NCBI GenBank assembly: GCA_034437795.1
Contig: DAOTTI010000260.1
Coordinates: 1-10,982 of the forward strand
Direction of reading: 5' to 3'
DNA: 10,982 nt
Origin: DAOTTI01 sp034437795
GTDB lineage: Bacteria; Chloroflexota; UBA11872; UBA12225
The stretch's first letter is position 1, and each line of letters begins with the position of its first letter. The position numbers and the translations under genes are program-made. The notes below the pieces were generated by a model, which made no database searches, was not told the DNA's origin, and saw only the letters and a list, made by a program, of their open reading frames with translations. Of the stretch, positions 1 through 7,742 are shown piece after piece.

Positions 1-1
1 G

Positions 2-1387
2 CCGATCGGCCCGCCGCCGTTCAACCGCGCGCCCCGCAGCCGGCCGCCGGCCCGCGAGGTCTCCCCAGCGGAGGTGGCGCAGGCGGCGGCGGCCCTGGCG
101 CCGGCGCCCGAAACCGGCGGGCGCATCTACGCCCTGTGGCCCGACCCTCAGGCGGTGGCGGCGGTCGCCACCGGCAGCGAATCCCCCGTGGCGGTGCGGG
201 TGGAGGTGGCGCGCGCCTTCCGCGAGCCGGTGCTGCTGCGCCTGCTGCCGGCGCCAACGGAGGACTGGCCGGCCACGCCGCCCGCCCCGCCGGAGACGGC
301 CGCCGTGTTCCGCGTGGAGCTGTTCAATCTAGATGGGTCCATCGTCCCGCAGCACAGCACCCCGCTCCGCGTCTGCGCCCAGGTGACGGACGCGCAGCTC
401 GCAGCCGTGGGAGGCGACCTGAGCCGGTTCGCCATTCTGCGCTGGAACCAGGGCCGGGAGCGCTACGAGCGCCTGCCGGTGGCGGCGTCTGACCCCGCGA
501 CGCGAGAGGTCTGCGCCGATGCAGTGCAGACGTCGACCTTCGTGCTGGCGGCCCTGCCGGAGACGATGGCCGGCCGCCCCGTGGCCGACCCGCGCTACTT
601 CCCTGAGACCGGCTACCGGATCAGCGACGACGCCATCTGGGACTACTTCCAGCGCCGCGGCGGGCTGCGGGCCTTTGGCTACCCCGTCTCGCGCCAGTTC
701 CGCCTGATGGGCACCGAGGTGCAGTTCTTCCAGCGTCGCGTCCTGCAGCGGCTGCCGGACGGTACGGTGCAGCAGCTCAACCTGCTGGCCGGCGACCTGT
801 TCCCCTTCCGGCGCATCAACGGCTCAACCTTCCCCGCGGCCGACCCCGAGCTGCTGGCCGTCGCGCCGTCCCCTGGCGATGCCGACTACGCGGCGCGGGC
901 GCTGGCCTTTGTGCGCCAGCACGTCATCCTGGGGTTCGAGTCCGCCTACTTCTCCACCGTGACCTGCGCCGACGCCTATCCCGGGCAGCCGTGCTCGGAT
1001 GACACGGCGGCGCTGCTGAACCTGGAGATGTGGGGGCTGCCCATCTCGCGGCCGGTCCTTGACCCCGAGCAGCGCACCTTCGCCTACCAGGCCTTCCAGC
1101 GGGGCATCCTGCACTACGACTTCACCACCGACCGGACGGAGGGCATCCTGCTGGCCGACTGGTGGAAGGCGCTGATCACCGGCCAGGGGCTGCCGTCCGA
1201 CCTGGAGCTGGAGGCGATGAGCACGCCCTTCTGGCGCCAGTTCGATCCCAAGGACACGGTGACCGGCATGTGGTGGCCGGACGAGGTGCCGGACACCAAT
1301 ATGGTGGGCGCCTTCGCACCCGACCTGCCCCGCGAGGAGGTCGATGCCCAGACGCTCTTTGGAACGACACGTACAGGGAGATCGTGA
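2..1387 (+). CDS. Secreted/surface YFPETG-module protein, 5'-partial
   Basis: The reading frame is open to the left edge, so the gene probably begins upstream; a GTG at 74 is an in-frame alternative start with GGAG directly against it, which is a poor ribosome site. About 461 codons are visible. They begin with a Pro/Ala/Arg-rich linker, followed by a beta-rich region (RVELFNLDGS, then FAILRWNQG and STFVLAAL) that resembles ZU5-like adhesion modules. Next come YFPETGYRISDD, FQRRGGLRAFGYPVSRQF and VQFFQRRVLQ, a module I associate with extracytoplasmic Chloroflexota proteins and which recalls LGFP repeats. The C-terminal block contains AYQAFQRGILHYDF and ADWWKALITG. No catalytic motif is visible. 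The stop overlaps the next gene's ATG by one base, which suggests translational coupling to the exporter. The product may be a surface-binding protein or an accessory of the exporter. The family resemblance is from memory; the function is unknown. Confidence 0.8.
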   Translation, partial: PIGPPPFNRAPRSRPPAREVSPAEVAQAAAALAPAPETGGRIYALWPDPQAVAAVATGSESPVAVRVEVARAFREPVLLRLLPAPTEDWPATPPAPPETAAVFRVELFNLDGSIVPQHSTPLRVCAQVTDAQLAAVGGDLSRFAILRWNQGRERYERLPVAASDPATREVCADAVQTSTFVLAALPETMAGRPVADPRYFPETGYRISDDAIWDYFQRRGGLRAFGYPVSRQFRLMGTEVQFFQRRVLQRLPDGTVQQLNLLAGDLFPFRRINGSTFPAADPELLAVAPSPGDADYAARALAFVRQHVILGFESAYFSTVTCADAYPGQPCSDDTAALLNLEMWGLPISRPVLDPEQRTFAYQAFQRGILHYDFTTDRTEGILLADWWKALITGQGLPSDLELEAMSTPFWRQFDPKDTVTGMWWPDEVPDTNMVGAFAPDLPREEVDAQTLFGTTRTGRS

Positions 1388-3894
1388 TGGCATCCGCGAA
1401 CACGTCGATGATTGCCGCCGCGCCGGCCGCCGGCGGCCGGGCGGCGCCGGCCGGCCGGACGTTTGGACGCTGGTTCGGGCTGGGCCGCGGGCCGTACCTG
1501 GCGCTCCTGGCGCTGGGGGCGCTCTTCCTGGGTGGCGGTCTCATCTACCTGCGCCGGACCCAGGTCGGGGCCGTGGCGCGGTTCGCCACGGCCGAGGTAG
1601 TCGTGGGGAAGATCAGCACCACGGTCAGCGCCAATGGCACGGTCGCCAGCCCCACCCAGTCGCGCCTGACCTTCAAAGTCGCCGGCCGGCTGAAGGAGGT
1701 ACTGGTCAACGTTGGCGACCAGGTGGTGGAAGGCCAGCCCCTGGCGCGGATCGACGACTCCGATTTCCAGGCGGCATTGCAGCAGGCCCAGGCCAACCTG
1801 AGCAGCGCGCGCGCCAAGCTGGACCAGGTCCGGATGGGAGCCAGGCCGGAGGAGCTCGACGCCGCGCGGGCGCAGGTTGAGGCGGCGCAGTCCAAGCTCA
1901 ATGAGGCGCGTACCGCCCTGCGGGGGCCGGAGATCGCGGCGGCGGAGAGCCAGCTGGAAACGGCTCGCATTCGCCTGCGCCAGCTGGTCGGCGGCGCGCG
2001 CGCCGAGGACATCACGGCGGCGCAGGCGCAGCTGGAGGCGGCCACGGCGCGGCTGCAGACGCTGCTCAATCCGCGGCCGGAGGACATCGCCGCGGCCGAG
2101 GCGGCGCTGGAGGCGGCGACCCAGAAGTACCAGACCCTGCTTAATCCGCGCCCGCAGGACGTGGCCGGTGCCCAGAGCGCCCTGGATAGCGCCAAGATCC
2201 GGCTACAGCAGCTACAGAACCCGCGGCCGGAGGACATTCGCACGGCCGAGGCGGCCCTGGCCCAGGCCAGGGCCAGGCTCCAGGCCCTCCTGAACCCGCG
2301 GCCGGAGGACATCAAGGCGGCTGAGGCTGCCGTCGAGCAGCAGCGGGCCAGGCTGGCGGCGCTGGTGGAGGAGCCGGTGTTCGCCAAGCCGGAAGACATC
2401 GCCAACGCCCAGCTCCAGGTGCAGATCGCCCAGGCGGCGCTGGACAAGGCCCTGGCCGACGCCGCCGACCCGAGCAAGGCCGGCATCGGCGGCTTCAGCC
2501 TCTCCGAGCAGGCGGTCAACGCCCAGGTGCAGCAGGCCCAGCTCCAATTGCAGCAGGCACAGAACAACCTGCGCAAGCTGCAGACGGTTGGCCCCACCGA
2601 GCACGACATCCGCGCCCAGTACCAGGCGCTCCAGCAGGCCCAGGCCAATCTGGACAAGCTACGCAACCCGTCGCCCCAGGATATCCAGGCCGCCCAGGCC
2701 GCCGTCGACCAGGCGCAGGCCACGCTGGACAAGATCAAGACGCCCACCTTCTATGACGTCGCGGCCGCCAACGAGGCGGTCAAGCAGGCCCAGGCCAACC
2801 TGGACAAGCTGCTCAAGCCGTCTCCCGCCGACGTGGCCGCGGCCCAGCAGGCGATGGTGGCGGCCCAGACGACGTTGGAGAAGCTGCGCAACCCGTCGCC
2901 GGCAGACGTCCAGGCCGCCCAGCAGGCCGTGGTCACCGCCCAGACGACGCTGGAGAAGCTGCGCAATCCCCAGGACGCGGACGTGGACGCCGCGCGCCAG
3001 GCGGTGGCTCAGGCCGAAGCCAACCTGGAGCGCCTGCGTAACGCGGCCACCTTCGCCGTGCAGCAGGCGGAGGCGACGCTGCGCCAGGCGCAGGCCACGC
3101 TGGAGCTCAGGCGCAGCGGGGCGACGGCCCAGGAGATCAGCATGGCCGAGGCGGCGGTGGAGCAGGCCCAGGCGCAGGTGCAGCAGGCCCAGGCCAACCT
3201 GGCGGCGACCACCCTGACCGCGCCATTCGCCGGCACGGTGGGAGCCGTGATCGCCAATCTGGGCGAGATGGTCTCGCCCTCGTCGCCGGCGCCGGTGGTG
3301 ACCTTGATCGACACCCGCCAGATCCGCGTCGACGTGGCGGTAGACGAGGTCGACGTCGCCAAGGTGCAGCCCGGGCAGGAGGTGCAGCTCACCTTCGACG
3401 CGCTGCCGAAGCTGCAGGTGCCGGGGCGCGTGGACGTGATCGGCCCCGCCGCCGTGGTGCAGCAGGGCGTGGTGACCTATCCCGTGCAGATCCGCGTCGA
3501 TCCGGCCCAGGCGCCCGGCGTACGCCCGGGGATGACGGCTACCGCCGCCATCGTCGTGGCCGTCAAGGACAACGCGGTCCTGGTCCCCAACCGCGCTCTC
3601 AAGACGGTGGGCGACTCGCCGGCCGTGGAGGTCCTGGATTCCAGCGGCCGGATCGTGATCCGGACGGTACAGACCGGCATGGCCAACGACGAGATGACGG
3701 AGATCCTCTCCGGCGTCTCGCCGGGAGAGCGGGTGATCCTACCCAAGACCACGCTGGAGAGCTCCCTGCCTCCGGCGGGAACGCTGGCCGGCACCGGAGG
3801 GGCCGGCGCGGGAAGCGCTCCAGCGGGCGTGCCGAGCGCCGCCGGCGCGGGTACGGGCCCGGCCGGTCTGGGGCCGCCGCGCAGCAGCCGCTAG
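1387..3894 (+). CDS. HlyD/MacA-type periplasmic adaptor with giant helical repeat domain
   Basis: The ATG at 1387 overlaps the previous stop and has AGGGAG six bases upstream; the frame is open further upstream but overlaps the preceding gene. The product is 835 residues. A Gly/Ala-rich cytoplasmic start leads to one membrane segment (about 36-55, YLALLALGALFLGGGLIYL). The first lipoyl half-motif is at about 96-122 (FKVAGRLKEVLVNVGDQV). Residues about 127-609 are an Ala/Gln-rich helical domain of tandem 25-residue units. The second lipoyl half follows (TAPFAGTVGAV, about 610-620), then a beta-barrel (IRVDVAVDEVDVAKVQPG) and a membrane-proximal domain (VRPGMTATAAIVV to ILSGVSPGERVIL). The last 50 or so residues are low-complexity Gly/Ala/Pro. 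Such adaptors link an inner-membrane ABC transporter to the outside of the cell. Common family members are about 350-450 residues, so this one is nearly double. It pairs with the downstream permease. The substrate is unknown. Confidence 0.93.
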   Translation: MASANTSMIAAAPAAGGRAAPAGRTFGRWFGLGRGPYLALLALGALFLGGGLIYLRRTQVGAVARFATAEVVVGKISTTVSANGTVASPTQSRLTFKVAGRLKEVLVNVGDQVVEGQPLARIDDSDFQAALQQAQANLSSARAKLDQVRMGARPEELDAARAQVEAAQSKLNEARTALRGPEIAAAESQLETARIRLRQLVGGARAEDITAAQAQLEAATARLQTLLNPRPEDIAAAEAALEAATQKYQTLLNPRPQDVAGAQSALDSAKIRLQQLQNPRPEDIRTAEAALAQARARLQALLNPRPEDIKAAEAAVEQQRARLAALVEEPVFAKPEDIANAQLQVQIAQAALDKALADAADPSKAGIGGFSLSEQAVNAQVQQAQLQLQQAQNNLRKLQTVGPTEHDIRAQYQALQQAQANLDKLRNPSPQDIQAAQAAVDQAQATLDKIKTPTFYDVAAANEAVKQAQANLDKLLKPSPADVAAAQQAMVAAQTTLEKLRNPSPADVQAAQQAVVTAQTTLEKLRNPQDADVDAARQAVAQAEANLERLRNAATFAVQQAEATLRQAQATLELRRSGATAQEISMAEAAVEQAQAQVQQAQANLAATTLTAPFAGTVGAVIANLGEMVSPSSPAPVVTLIDTRQIRVDVAVDEVDVAKVQPGQEVQLTFDALPKLQVPGRVDVIGPAAVVQQGVVTYPVQIRVDPAQAPGVRPGMTATAAIVVAVKDNAVLVPNRALKTVGDSPAVEVLDSSGRIVIRTVQTGMANDEMTEILSGVSPGERVILPKTTLESSLPPAGTLAGTGGAGAGSAPAGVPSAAGAGTGPAGLGPPRSSR
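1837..3213 (+). repeat. Tandem 75-bp coding repeats (25-residue helical units)
   Basis: Inside the adaptor gene, about 16 units recur with a 75-base period. Exact-period units begin at 1918, 1993, 2068, 2143, 2218 and 2293, and again at 2665, 2740, 2815, 2890, 2965 and 3040. The consensus is NPxPxD(I/V)xxAxxAV followed by xxAQxxLxxLL. The stretch 2368-2664 is irregular and holds a Gly-containing interruption (SKAGIGGFS). The 17-mer CCGCGGCCGGAGGACAT occurs unchanged at 2071, 2221 and 2296, and units 2815 and 2890 share a long near-identical stretch ending in GAGAAGCTGCGCAA. Conserved DNA as well as protein implies fairly recent duplication. In each unit Asn/Ser-Pro-x-Asp looks like a helix N-cap that separates helices of about 18-20 residues. 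Confidence 0.9.
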
Positions 3895-3927
3895 CGACGG
3901 ACGGTTCGAGGCGACGAGACGACGGCG

Positions 3928-5187
3928 ATGAACGTAGCGGAAAGCGTGCGCGTGGCGCTGCGGGCGCTCGGCGCGAACAAGCTGCGGGCGGGGCTGACCA
4001 TGCTGGGGGTGCTGATCGGCGTGGGGGCGGTGATTGCGCTGCTCTCCATCGGCCGCGGGGTGCAGGCCACGGTCAACCAGCGCATCGCCGCCCTGGGGAG
4101 CAACCTCCTTTTTATTACTCCCGGGCGCCAGCAGCAGCCCGGCGTGCGGGCCGCCTCGGCCGCGACCACGCTCTCACTCACCGCCGAAGACGCCCAGGCC
4201 ATCCTGGACTCCGGCCGCGTGCCGCAGGTGGTGGCGGTGGCCCCCGAGGCATCCACCGGTAGCCAGGTCATTGCCGGCAACCAGAACACCTTTACCCGCA
4301 TCGCCGGGGTCACGCCCAGCTTTGCCCAGGTCCGCAATTTCCGCGTCGCCGAAGGCACGTTCATCACGCGCGACCACATGGAGACGCGGGCGCTGGTGGC
4401 CGTGCTCGGCGCTCAGACCAAAGGCTCGCTCTTCGGCCGGCGCAACGCGATCGGGGAGACGATCCGCATCGGGCAGGTCAGCCTGCGGGTGGTGGGGGTG
4501 CTGGAAGCCAAAGGTGCCCAGGGCCAGGCCAACCAGGACGAGGTGGTCCTGGTCCCCTTGACGACGATGCAGACCCGCCTGAACCGCGTACGCGCCGTGC
4601 GGGGCGGCTACCCCGTCACACTGATCAGCGTGCAGCTGACCGACGACCGGATCCAGACGGCGCAGGAGGCGGCCGCGCGCATCGGGGAGCTGCTCCGTGA
4701 GCGCCACCGCGTCTCGCAAGACGACTTCATTGTGCGTAGCCAGCGAGACCTGCTGGCCACGGCCAATCAGGTGGCCGGCTTCATCACCATCTTCCTGGGA
4801 TCGGTCGCGGCGCTCTCCCTGCTGACGGGCGGGATCGGGATCATGAACATCATGCTGGTCTCCGTCACGGAGCGCACGCGTGAGATCGGCATCCGCAAGG
4901 CCGTGGGTGCCAAACGCTGGCACATCCTGGCCCAGTTCCTCACCGAGGCCGCGGTGGTGAGCGTCACCGGCGGGATCGTCGGCATTGTGCTGGGGGCCGG
5001 TGGCTCGCGCCTGCTCAATGGCATCCGCTTCGGCGGGGCCGGATCGGAGCCGATCCAGACTGTGGTCAGCCTCGACGCCATTGTGCTGGCCTTCGCCGTC
5101 TCGGTGCTGGTCGGGCTGGTCTTTGGCGTCTATCCGGCGATGAAAGCGGCGGCCCTGCACCCCATCGACGCCCTGCGCAGCGAGTAG
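3928..5187 (+). CDS. MacB/FtsX-type ABC transporter permease
   Basis: The product is 419 residues with the layout of a MacB-type permease without a fused ATPase. A cytoplasmic start (ALRALGANKLRAGLTMLG) leads to TM1 (about 22-42). An extracytoplasmic domain spans about 45-280, and three further membrane segments lie at about 282-312, 336-360 and 380-401. The motif ERTREIGIRKAVGAKRWHIL (315-334) is the typical cytoplasmic coupling stretch that contacts the ATPase, and the end YPAMKAAALHPIDALR is also characteristic. Type VII (MacB-fold) exporters are mechanotransmitters for peptides, lipids or drugs rather than classical channels. The gene starts 33 bp after the adaptor stop, so it is very likely co-transcribed, although the ribosome site before ATG 3928 is weak. 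No ATPase gene lies beside it here, and the protein lacks Walker motifs, so it needs a partner encoded elsewhere. The substrate cannot be told. Confidence 0.95.
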   Translation: MNVAESVRVALRALGANKLRAGLTMLGVLIGVGAVIALLSIGRGVQATVNQRIAALGSNLLFITPGRQQQPGVRAASAATTLSLTAEDAQAILDSGRVPQVVAVAPEASTGSQVIAGNQNTFTRIAGVTPSFAQVRNFRVAEGTFITRDHMETRALVAVLGAQTKGSLFGRRNAIGETIRIGQVSLRVVGVLEAKGAQGQANQDEVVLVPLTTMQTRLNRVRAVRGGYPVTLISVQLTDDRIQTAQEAAARIGELLRERHRVSQDDFIVRSQRDLLATANQVAGFITIFLGSVAALSLLTGGIGIMNIMLVSVTERTREIGIRKAVGAKRWHILAQFLTEAAVVSVTGGIVGIVLGAGGSRLLNGIRFGGAGSEPIQTVVSLDAIVLAFAVSVLVGLVFGVYPAMKAAALHPIDALRSE

Positions 5188-5189
5188 CC

Positions 5190-5264
5190 GGCACCCCCCT
5201 TGGCGTTCAGGGTGTCCTGGTCAATTGTGCAGCCGGCAGGTACAGGAACAGGTGGCCTGCCGGC
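5190..5264. terminator. Paired inverted repeats between convergent genes, possible terminator
   Basis: Two inverted repeats follow the permease stop. The first pairs GGCACCC (5190-5196) with GGGTGTC (5210-5216), with one G-U pair. The second is a perfect 9-bp stem, GCCGGCAGG (5232-5240) with CCTGCCGGC (5256-5264), with a 15-base loop. Either could end transcription of the exporter operon or, read the other way, of the transporter gene on the minus strand. Neither has a clear T-tract after it, so factor-independent termination is uncertain. Confidence 0.35.
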
Positions 5265-5477
5265 GGGTACTTTGCCGGCTGGGCAGGATCATCTGCCGCG
5301 GTGGGGCGGCCGGGGCCACAAGGCTCCGAGGGCGGTGCCTGCGGCCGGGAAGGGATGACGAGCGGGGCCAGGATGACGCAGCACTGCTCACGCCGTTCCA
5401 CCCGCGCGCTCCGTGCTCCCGCGACGCTCGCCTCCTCCCGCACACACGGAGCCCGCATTCCAGCCGTGCGCTCCGCG
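5265..5477. other. Non-coding remainder of the convergent intergenic region
   Basis: I see no convincing gene here. The stretch holds a short hairpin GGCAG/CTGCC (5282-5286 with 5293-5297) and an 8-bp inverted repeat GCTCCGTG/CACGGAGC (5408-5415 with 5445-5452, 29-base loop). The motif GGATGACG occurs twice within about 25 bases (around 5353-5376). Short open frames crossing it on both strands are Arg/Pro-rich, lack family motifs and look like GC-rich shadows. Confidence 0.5.
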
Positions 5478-7277
5478 CTACCGGAAGGGGAAGAAGAGTG
5501 GGGCCAGGACGGTGGTGATGGCCATCACCAGCAGATCCAGCGGCAGCCCCAGCCGCAGGAAGTCGCTGGCCCGATAGCCTCCCGGGCCGTAGACCATGAG
5601 ATGCGTTTGATACCCCAGGGGTAGAGCGAACCCAGCCGACGCGGCCACGGTGATGGCGATGGCAAAGGGTGTGAAGTCCACACCGAGCTGGGCAGCAGCG
5701 GCCCGCGCCAGGGGAAAGGCGAGAACCGCGGCCGCATTGTTGGAGATGGCCTCTGTGAGTACCAGGGTCACCAGATAGGTGCCGGCCAGTACCCCGTGCG
5801 GGCCAAACTGCGCTAGCACGCCGGTCAGCCCGAGGCCAAGGGCAGCGGCCGCGCCGCTTTGCTCGAAGGCGCGCCCGATCCCGAACGAGGCACCGATCGC
5901 CAGCAGCAGGCGCCAATCGATCGCTCGCAGGGCCTGCTCGAACGAGAGGCACCCCGCCAGCAGCATCAGCGCCGCGGCCACCAATGCCCCGACCAGGAGC
6001 CCGACACCGGTGTAGCCTTCCAGCGTCACCGCCACCACCATCGCGGCCAGGATGGTGATGGCCACCCAGGCCCGATCATGGCGGCGTGGCTCGGATGCCG
6101 GAAGCGTGGAGACGAGGAAGAAGTCACGGCTGTCGCGATGCACCTGGAAGAAGCGTGGATGCGCCTCCAGCAGGAGCGTGTCACCCGGGCGGAGCACGAT
6201 GTCGCCAATCTTGGACTGGAGCCGCTCGCCATTGCGGTGGACGGCAATGACCACGGCGTCATAGCGGCTGCGGAAGCGTCCCTCGCGGATGCTCTTGCCG
6301 ACCAGGGGATTACTCACGCTGACGACTGCCTCCACCAGGCAGCGGTTGGGGCGGGGCTCGCTCAGCTTGAAGACCTGGTCCGTGGCGGGGCGTAGCCCGC
6401 GGATACGCTGGAGCTCCACCACTGAGGCCACGACCCCAACGAAGACCAGCCGGTCGTCGGGGAGTAGACGCTGCTCCGGCCCGACCGGAACCAGCACGTC
6501 CCCATTGCGCTCAATGTGGGCCAGGTAGAGCCCCTGCAGGTGACGCAGGCCCGCCGCCTCGATCGTGCGCCCGGCCAGACCGTTGCCCCGCTCGACCAGC
6601 ATCTCCACCGTGTACTGGCGCGGGTTGGCCAGCGCCGCGTCGGCAGCGGAGGTGCGCACCGGGAGCAGCCAGCGAGAGGTGGCCAGAATGAAGGCCACGC
6701 CCGCCAGGGCTACCGGCACGCCGACGGCGCTGATGGTGAACATGCCCATGGGCGGCAGGCCGGCGTCCTTGAGTAACCCCTGCACGGTCAGGTTGGTGCT
6801 GGTGCCGATGAGGGTGCAGAGCCCGCCGAGCACTGCGCCGTAGCTCAACGGGATGAACAGCTTGGACGGGCTGAGGTGCCGGCGCGAGCACCACTCCCGC
6901 ACCACCGGCATGAACATCGCCACCACCGTGGTGTTGTTCAGGAAGCTGCTGGCCGCCACAACCGGGAGCAGCAGACGGGCCTGGGCGTCCAGCGTGCCCT
7001 TCGGGCGCCCGAGAAGCTTCTCCACCACCAGAGCCATGCCGCCGGTTTCCGTCAGCCCGGCCCCGACGACGAGGAGGGCGGCGACGGCGACGAGCGCCTC
7101 ATTACCGAAGGCTTGGGCCAGCTCACGCGCCGAGAGGAGCCGGTCGGAGAAGAGGCCAAGCACAGCCAGCACGGTTAAACCGCCCAGGAGGACCATCTCC
7201 GTGGGCGCCACGTCCCGCGCCAGTGCCAGGACGACAATGGCCATGACAGCCAGGGTGGTCCAGGCTTCCCAGCCCAT
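5478..7277 (-). CDS. SLC13/DASS-family transporter with two TrkA-C domains
   Basis: The product is 599 residues. ATG at 7277 is preceded on its own strand by AGAGGA (7285-7290) at seven bases. The N-terminal membrane half (about 1-205) carries SSFLNNTTVVAMFMP (110-124) and GTSTNL (158-163). The C-terminal half (about 402-599) carries the matching EAISNNAAAVL (509-519) and GYQTHLMVYGPGGY (555-568). These paired SNT/NNT-type re-entrant motifs bind sodium and substrate in the divalent anion/sodium symporter family. Between the halves lie two RCK_C/TrkA-C-like domains (about 220-295 and 312-390), marked by NGLAGRTIEAAGL, LLPDDRLVFVG, NPLVGKSIREGRFR and LRPGDTLLL. This architecture is shared with sulfate-related permeases of the SAC1/SLT type, so sulfate or a dicarboxylate is a plausible substrate, but the sequence does not settle it. 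The gene stands alone and converges on the exporter operon. The TrkA-C domains probably sense a cytosolic ligand. Confidence 0.92.
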   Translation of the reverse strand: MGWEAWTTLAVMAIVVLALARDVAPTEMVLLGGLTVLAVLGLFSDRLLSARELAQAFGNEALVAVAALLVVGAGLTETGGMALVVEKLLGRPKGTLDAQARLLLPVVAASSFLNNTTVVAMFMPVVREWCSRRHLSPSKLFIPLSYGAVLGGLCTLIGTSTNLTVQGLLKDAGLPPMGMFTISAVGVPVALAGVAFILATSRWLLPVRTSAADAALANPRQYTVEMLVERGNGLAGRTIEAAGLRHLQGLYLAHIERNGDVLVPVGPEQRLLPDDRLVFVGVVASVVELQRIRGLRPATDQVFKLSEPRPNRCLVEAVVSVSNPLVGKSIREGRFRSRYDAVVIAVHRNGERLQSKIGDIVLRPGDTLLLEAHPRFFQVHRDSRDFFLVSTLPASEPRRHDRAWVAITILAAMVVAVTLEGYTGVGLLVGALVAAALMLLAGCLSFEQALRAIDWRLLLAIGASFGIGRAFEQSGAAAALGLGLTGVLAQFGPHGVLAGTYLVTLVLTEAISNNAAAVLAFPLARAAAAQLGVDFTPFAIAITVAASAGFALPLGYQTHLMVYGPGGYRASDFLRLGLPLDLLVMAITTVLAPLFFPFR

Positions 7278-7542
7278 GTGGCGATCCTCTGCTCCGGACC
7301 CTCGCTGCTGCCCGAGGTAGACGCCATCGGGCGGTACGGCGCTTCCCCGTTCACGCGGCGATCCCCATGGCGGTGGATCACTGCCCGCCTGCGCGCGTCA
7401 GGTGCTGGCCCCACGGCGCCGGGTTTGGCCAGCGCGCTACCCAGGCGGGAGCGCGGGCCCGCTTGCCCGCTCAAGTTTGTCGCGAGCGCGGCGCAAGCAG
7501 GTTGCGGCCGCGTTGTGGCCGCGTTGCGAGCCTCGTCCGCCT

Positions 7543-7649
7543 GCGCTTCGCCTCCCGACGGGGCTGGGCCAGGTGCGCCATGACTGCGCCTCCGTCTCCC
7601 GCGCCTGCCCCGAGCGCTTCGCCTGCCGACGGGGCTGGGCCAGCTGCGC
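7543..7649. repeat. Near-perfect 36-bp direct repeat, offset 71 bp
   Basis: Copy 1 is 7543-7578 and copy 2 is 7614-7649. They match at 34 of 36 positions; both start GCGCTTCGCCT and share CCGACGGGGCTGGGCCAG. They lie in non-coding DNA upstream of the protease gene. The origin is unclear: possibilities include a local duplication, a dispersed intergenic repeat family, or degraded tandem sequence. Confidence 0.75.
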
Positions 7650-7680
7650 TGGCCATCGCAACCAGGCCTCAACGCCCTGC

Positions 7681-7712
7681 CAACGTGCGCTTGATCGCTC
7701 GATGGCACGTTG
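7681..7712. promoter_or_regulatory. Inverted repeat CAACGTGC-N16-GCACGTTG, possible operator
   Basis: A perfect 8-bp inverted repeat (7681-7688 with 7705-7712) encloses a second small palindrome, ATCGCTCGAT (7694-7703). The nested dyad sits about 135 bp upstream of the chosen protease start. That fits a transcription factor binding site, but no regulator gene is nearby and no promoter elements are clearly placed around it. Confidence 0.35.
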
Positions 7713-7742
7713 TAGCGTCTGAGTAACTAGGATCCCCGTAGG

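Noticed and set aside
74..76. GTG 74 as true start of the first gene
   Set aside because: The frame continues open to base 2, GGAG abuts the GTG without spacing, and a surface protein would need a signal sequence that is not present after this point.
1545..2747. 400-codon open frame antisense to the adaptor, rich in Ala/Ser/Cys/Trp
   Set aside because: It mirrors the Ala/Gln repeat codons of the adaptor on the other strand, has no family motif, and the sense gene has clear lipoyl and barrel motifs.
1918..3114. Regular 75-bp spacing suggestive of a CRISPR or satellite array
   Set aside because: The period is a multiple of three, the frame stays open throughout, and variation follows codon structure; it is a protein repeat.
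4174..5160. 328-codon open frame antisense to the permease
   Set aside because: It is His/Gln/Arg/Asp-rich with no recognisable domain; the sense strand encodes an unmistakable MacB-type permease.
5221..5952. 243-codon minus-strand frame overlapping the end of the SLC13 transporter
   Set aside because: It lies in another frame of the transporter gene, is Arg/Gly/Ala-rich and would remove the conserved C-terminal membrane half.
7444..7480. GC-rich palindrome followed by CAAGTTTG as a terminator
   Set aside because: No gene transcribes toward it from the left, since the flanking genes diverge, and the T-run is only three bases.
7175..7708. Minus-strand frame of 177 codons across the 7278-7847 region
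   Set aside because: Low-complexity Arg/Gly/Pro composition, overlap with the transporter start, and internal repeats mirrored from the DNA repeat; no motif or good ribosome site.
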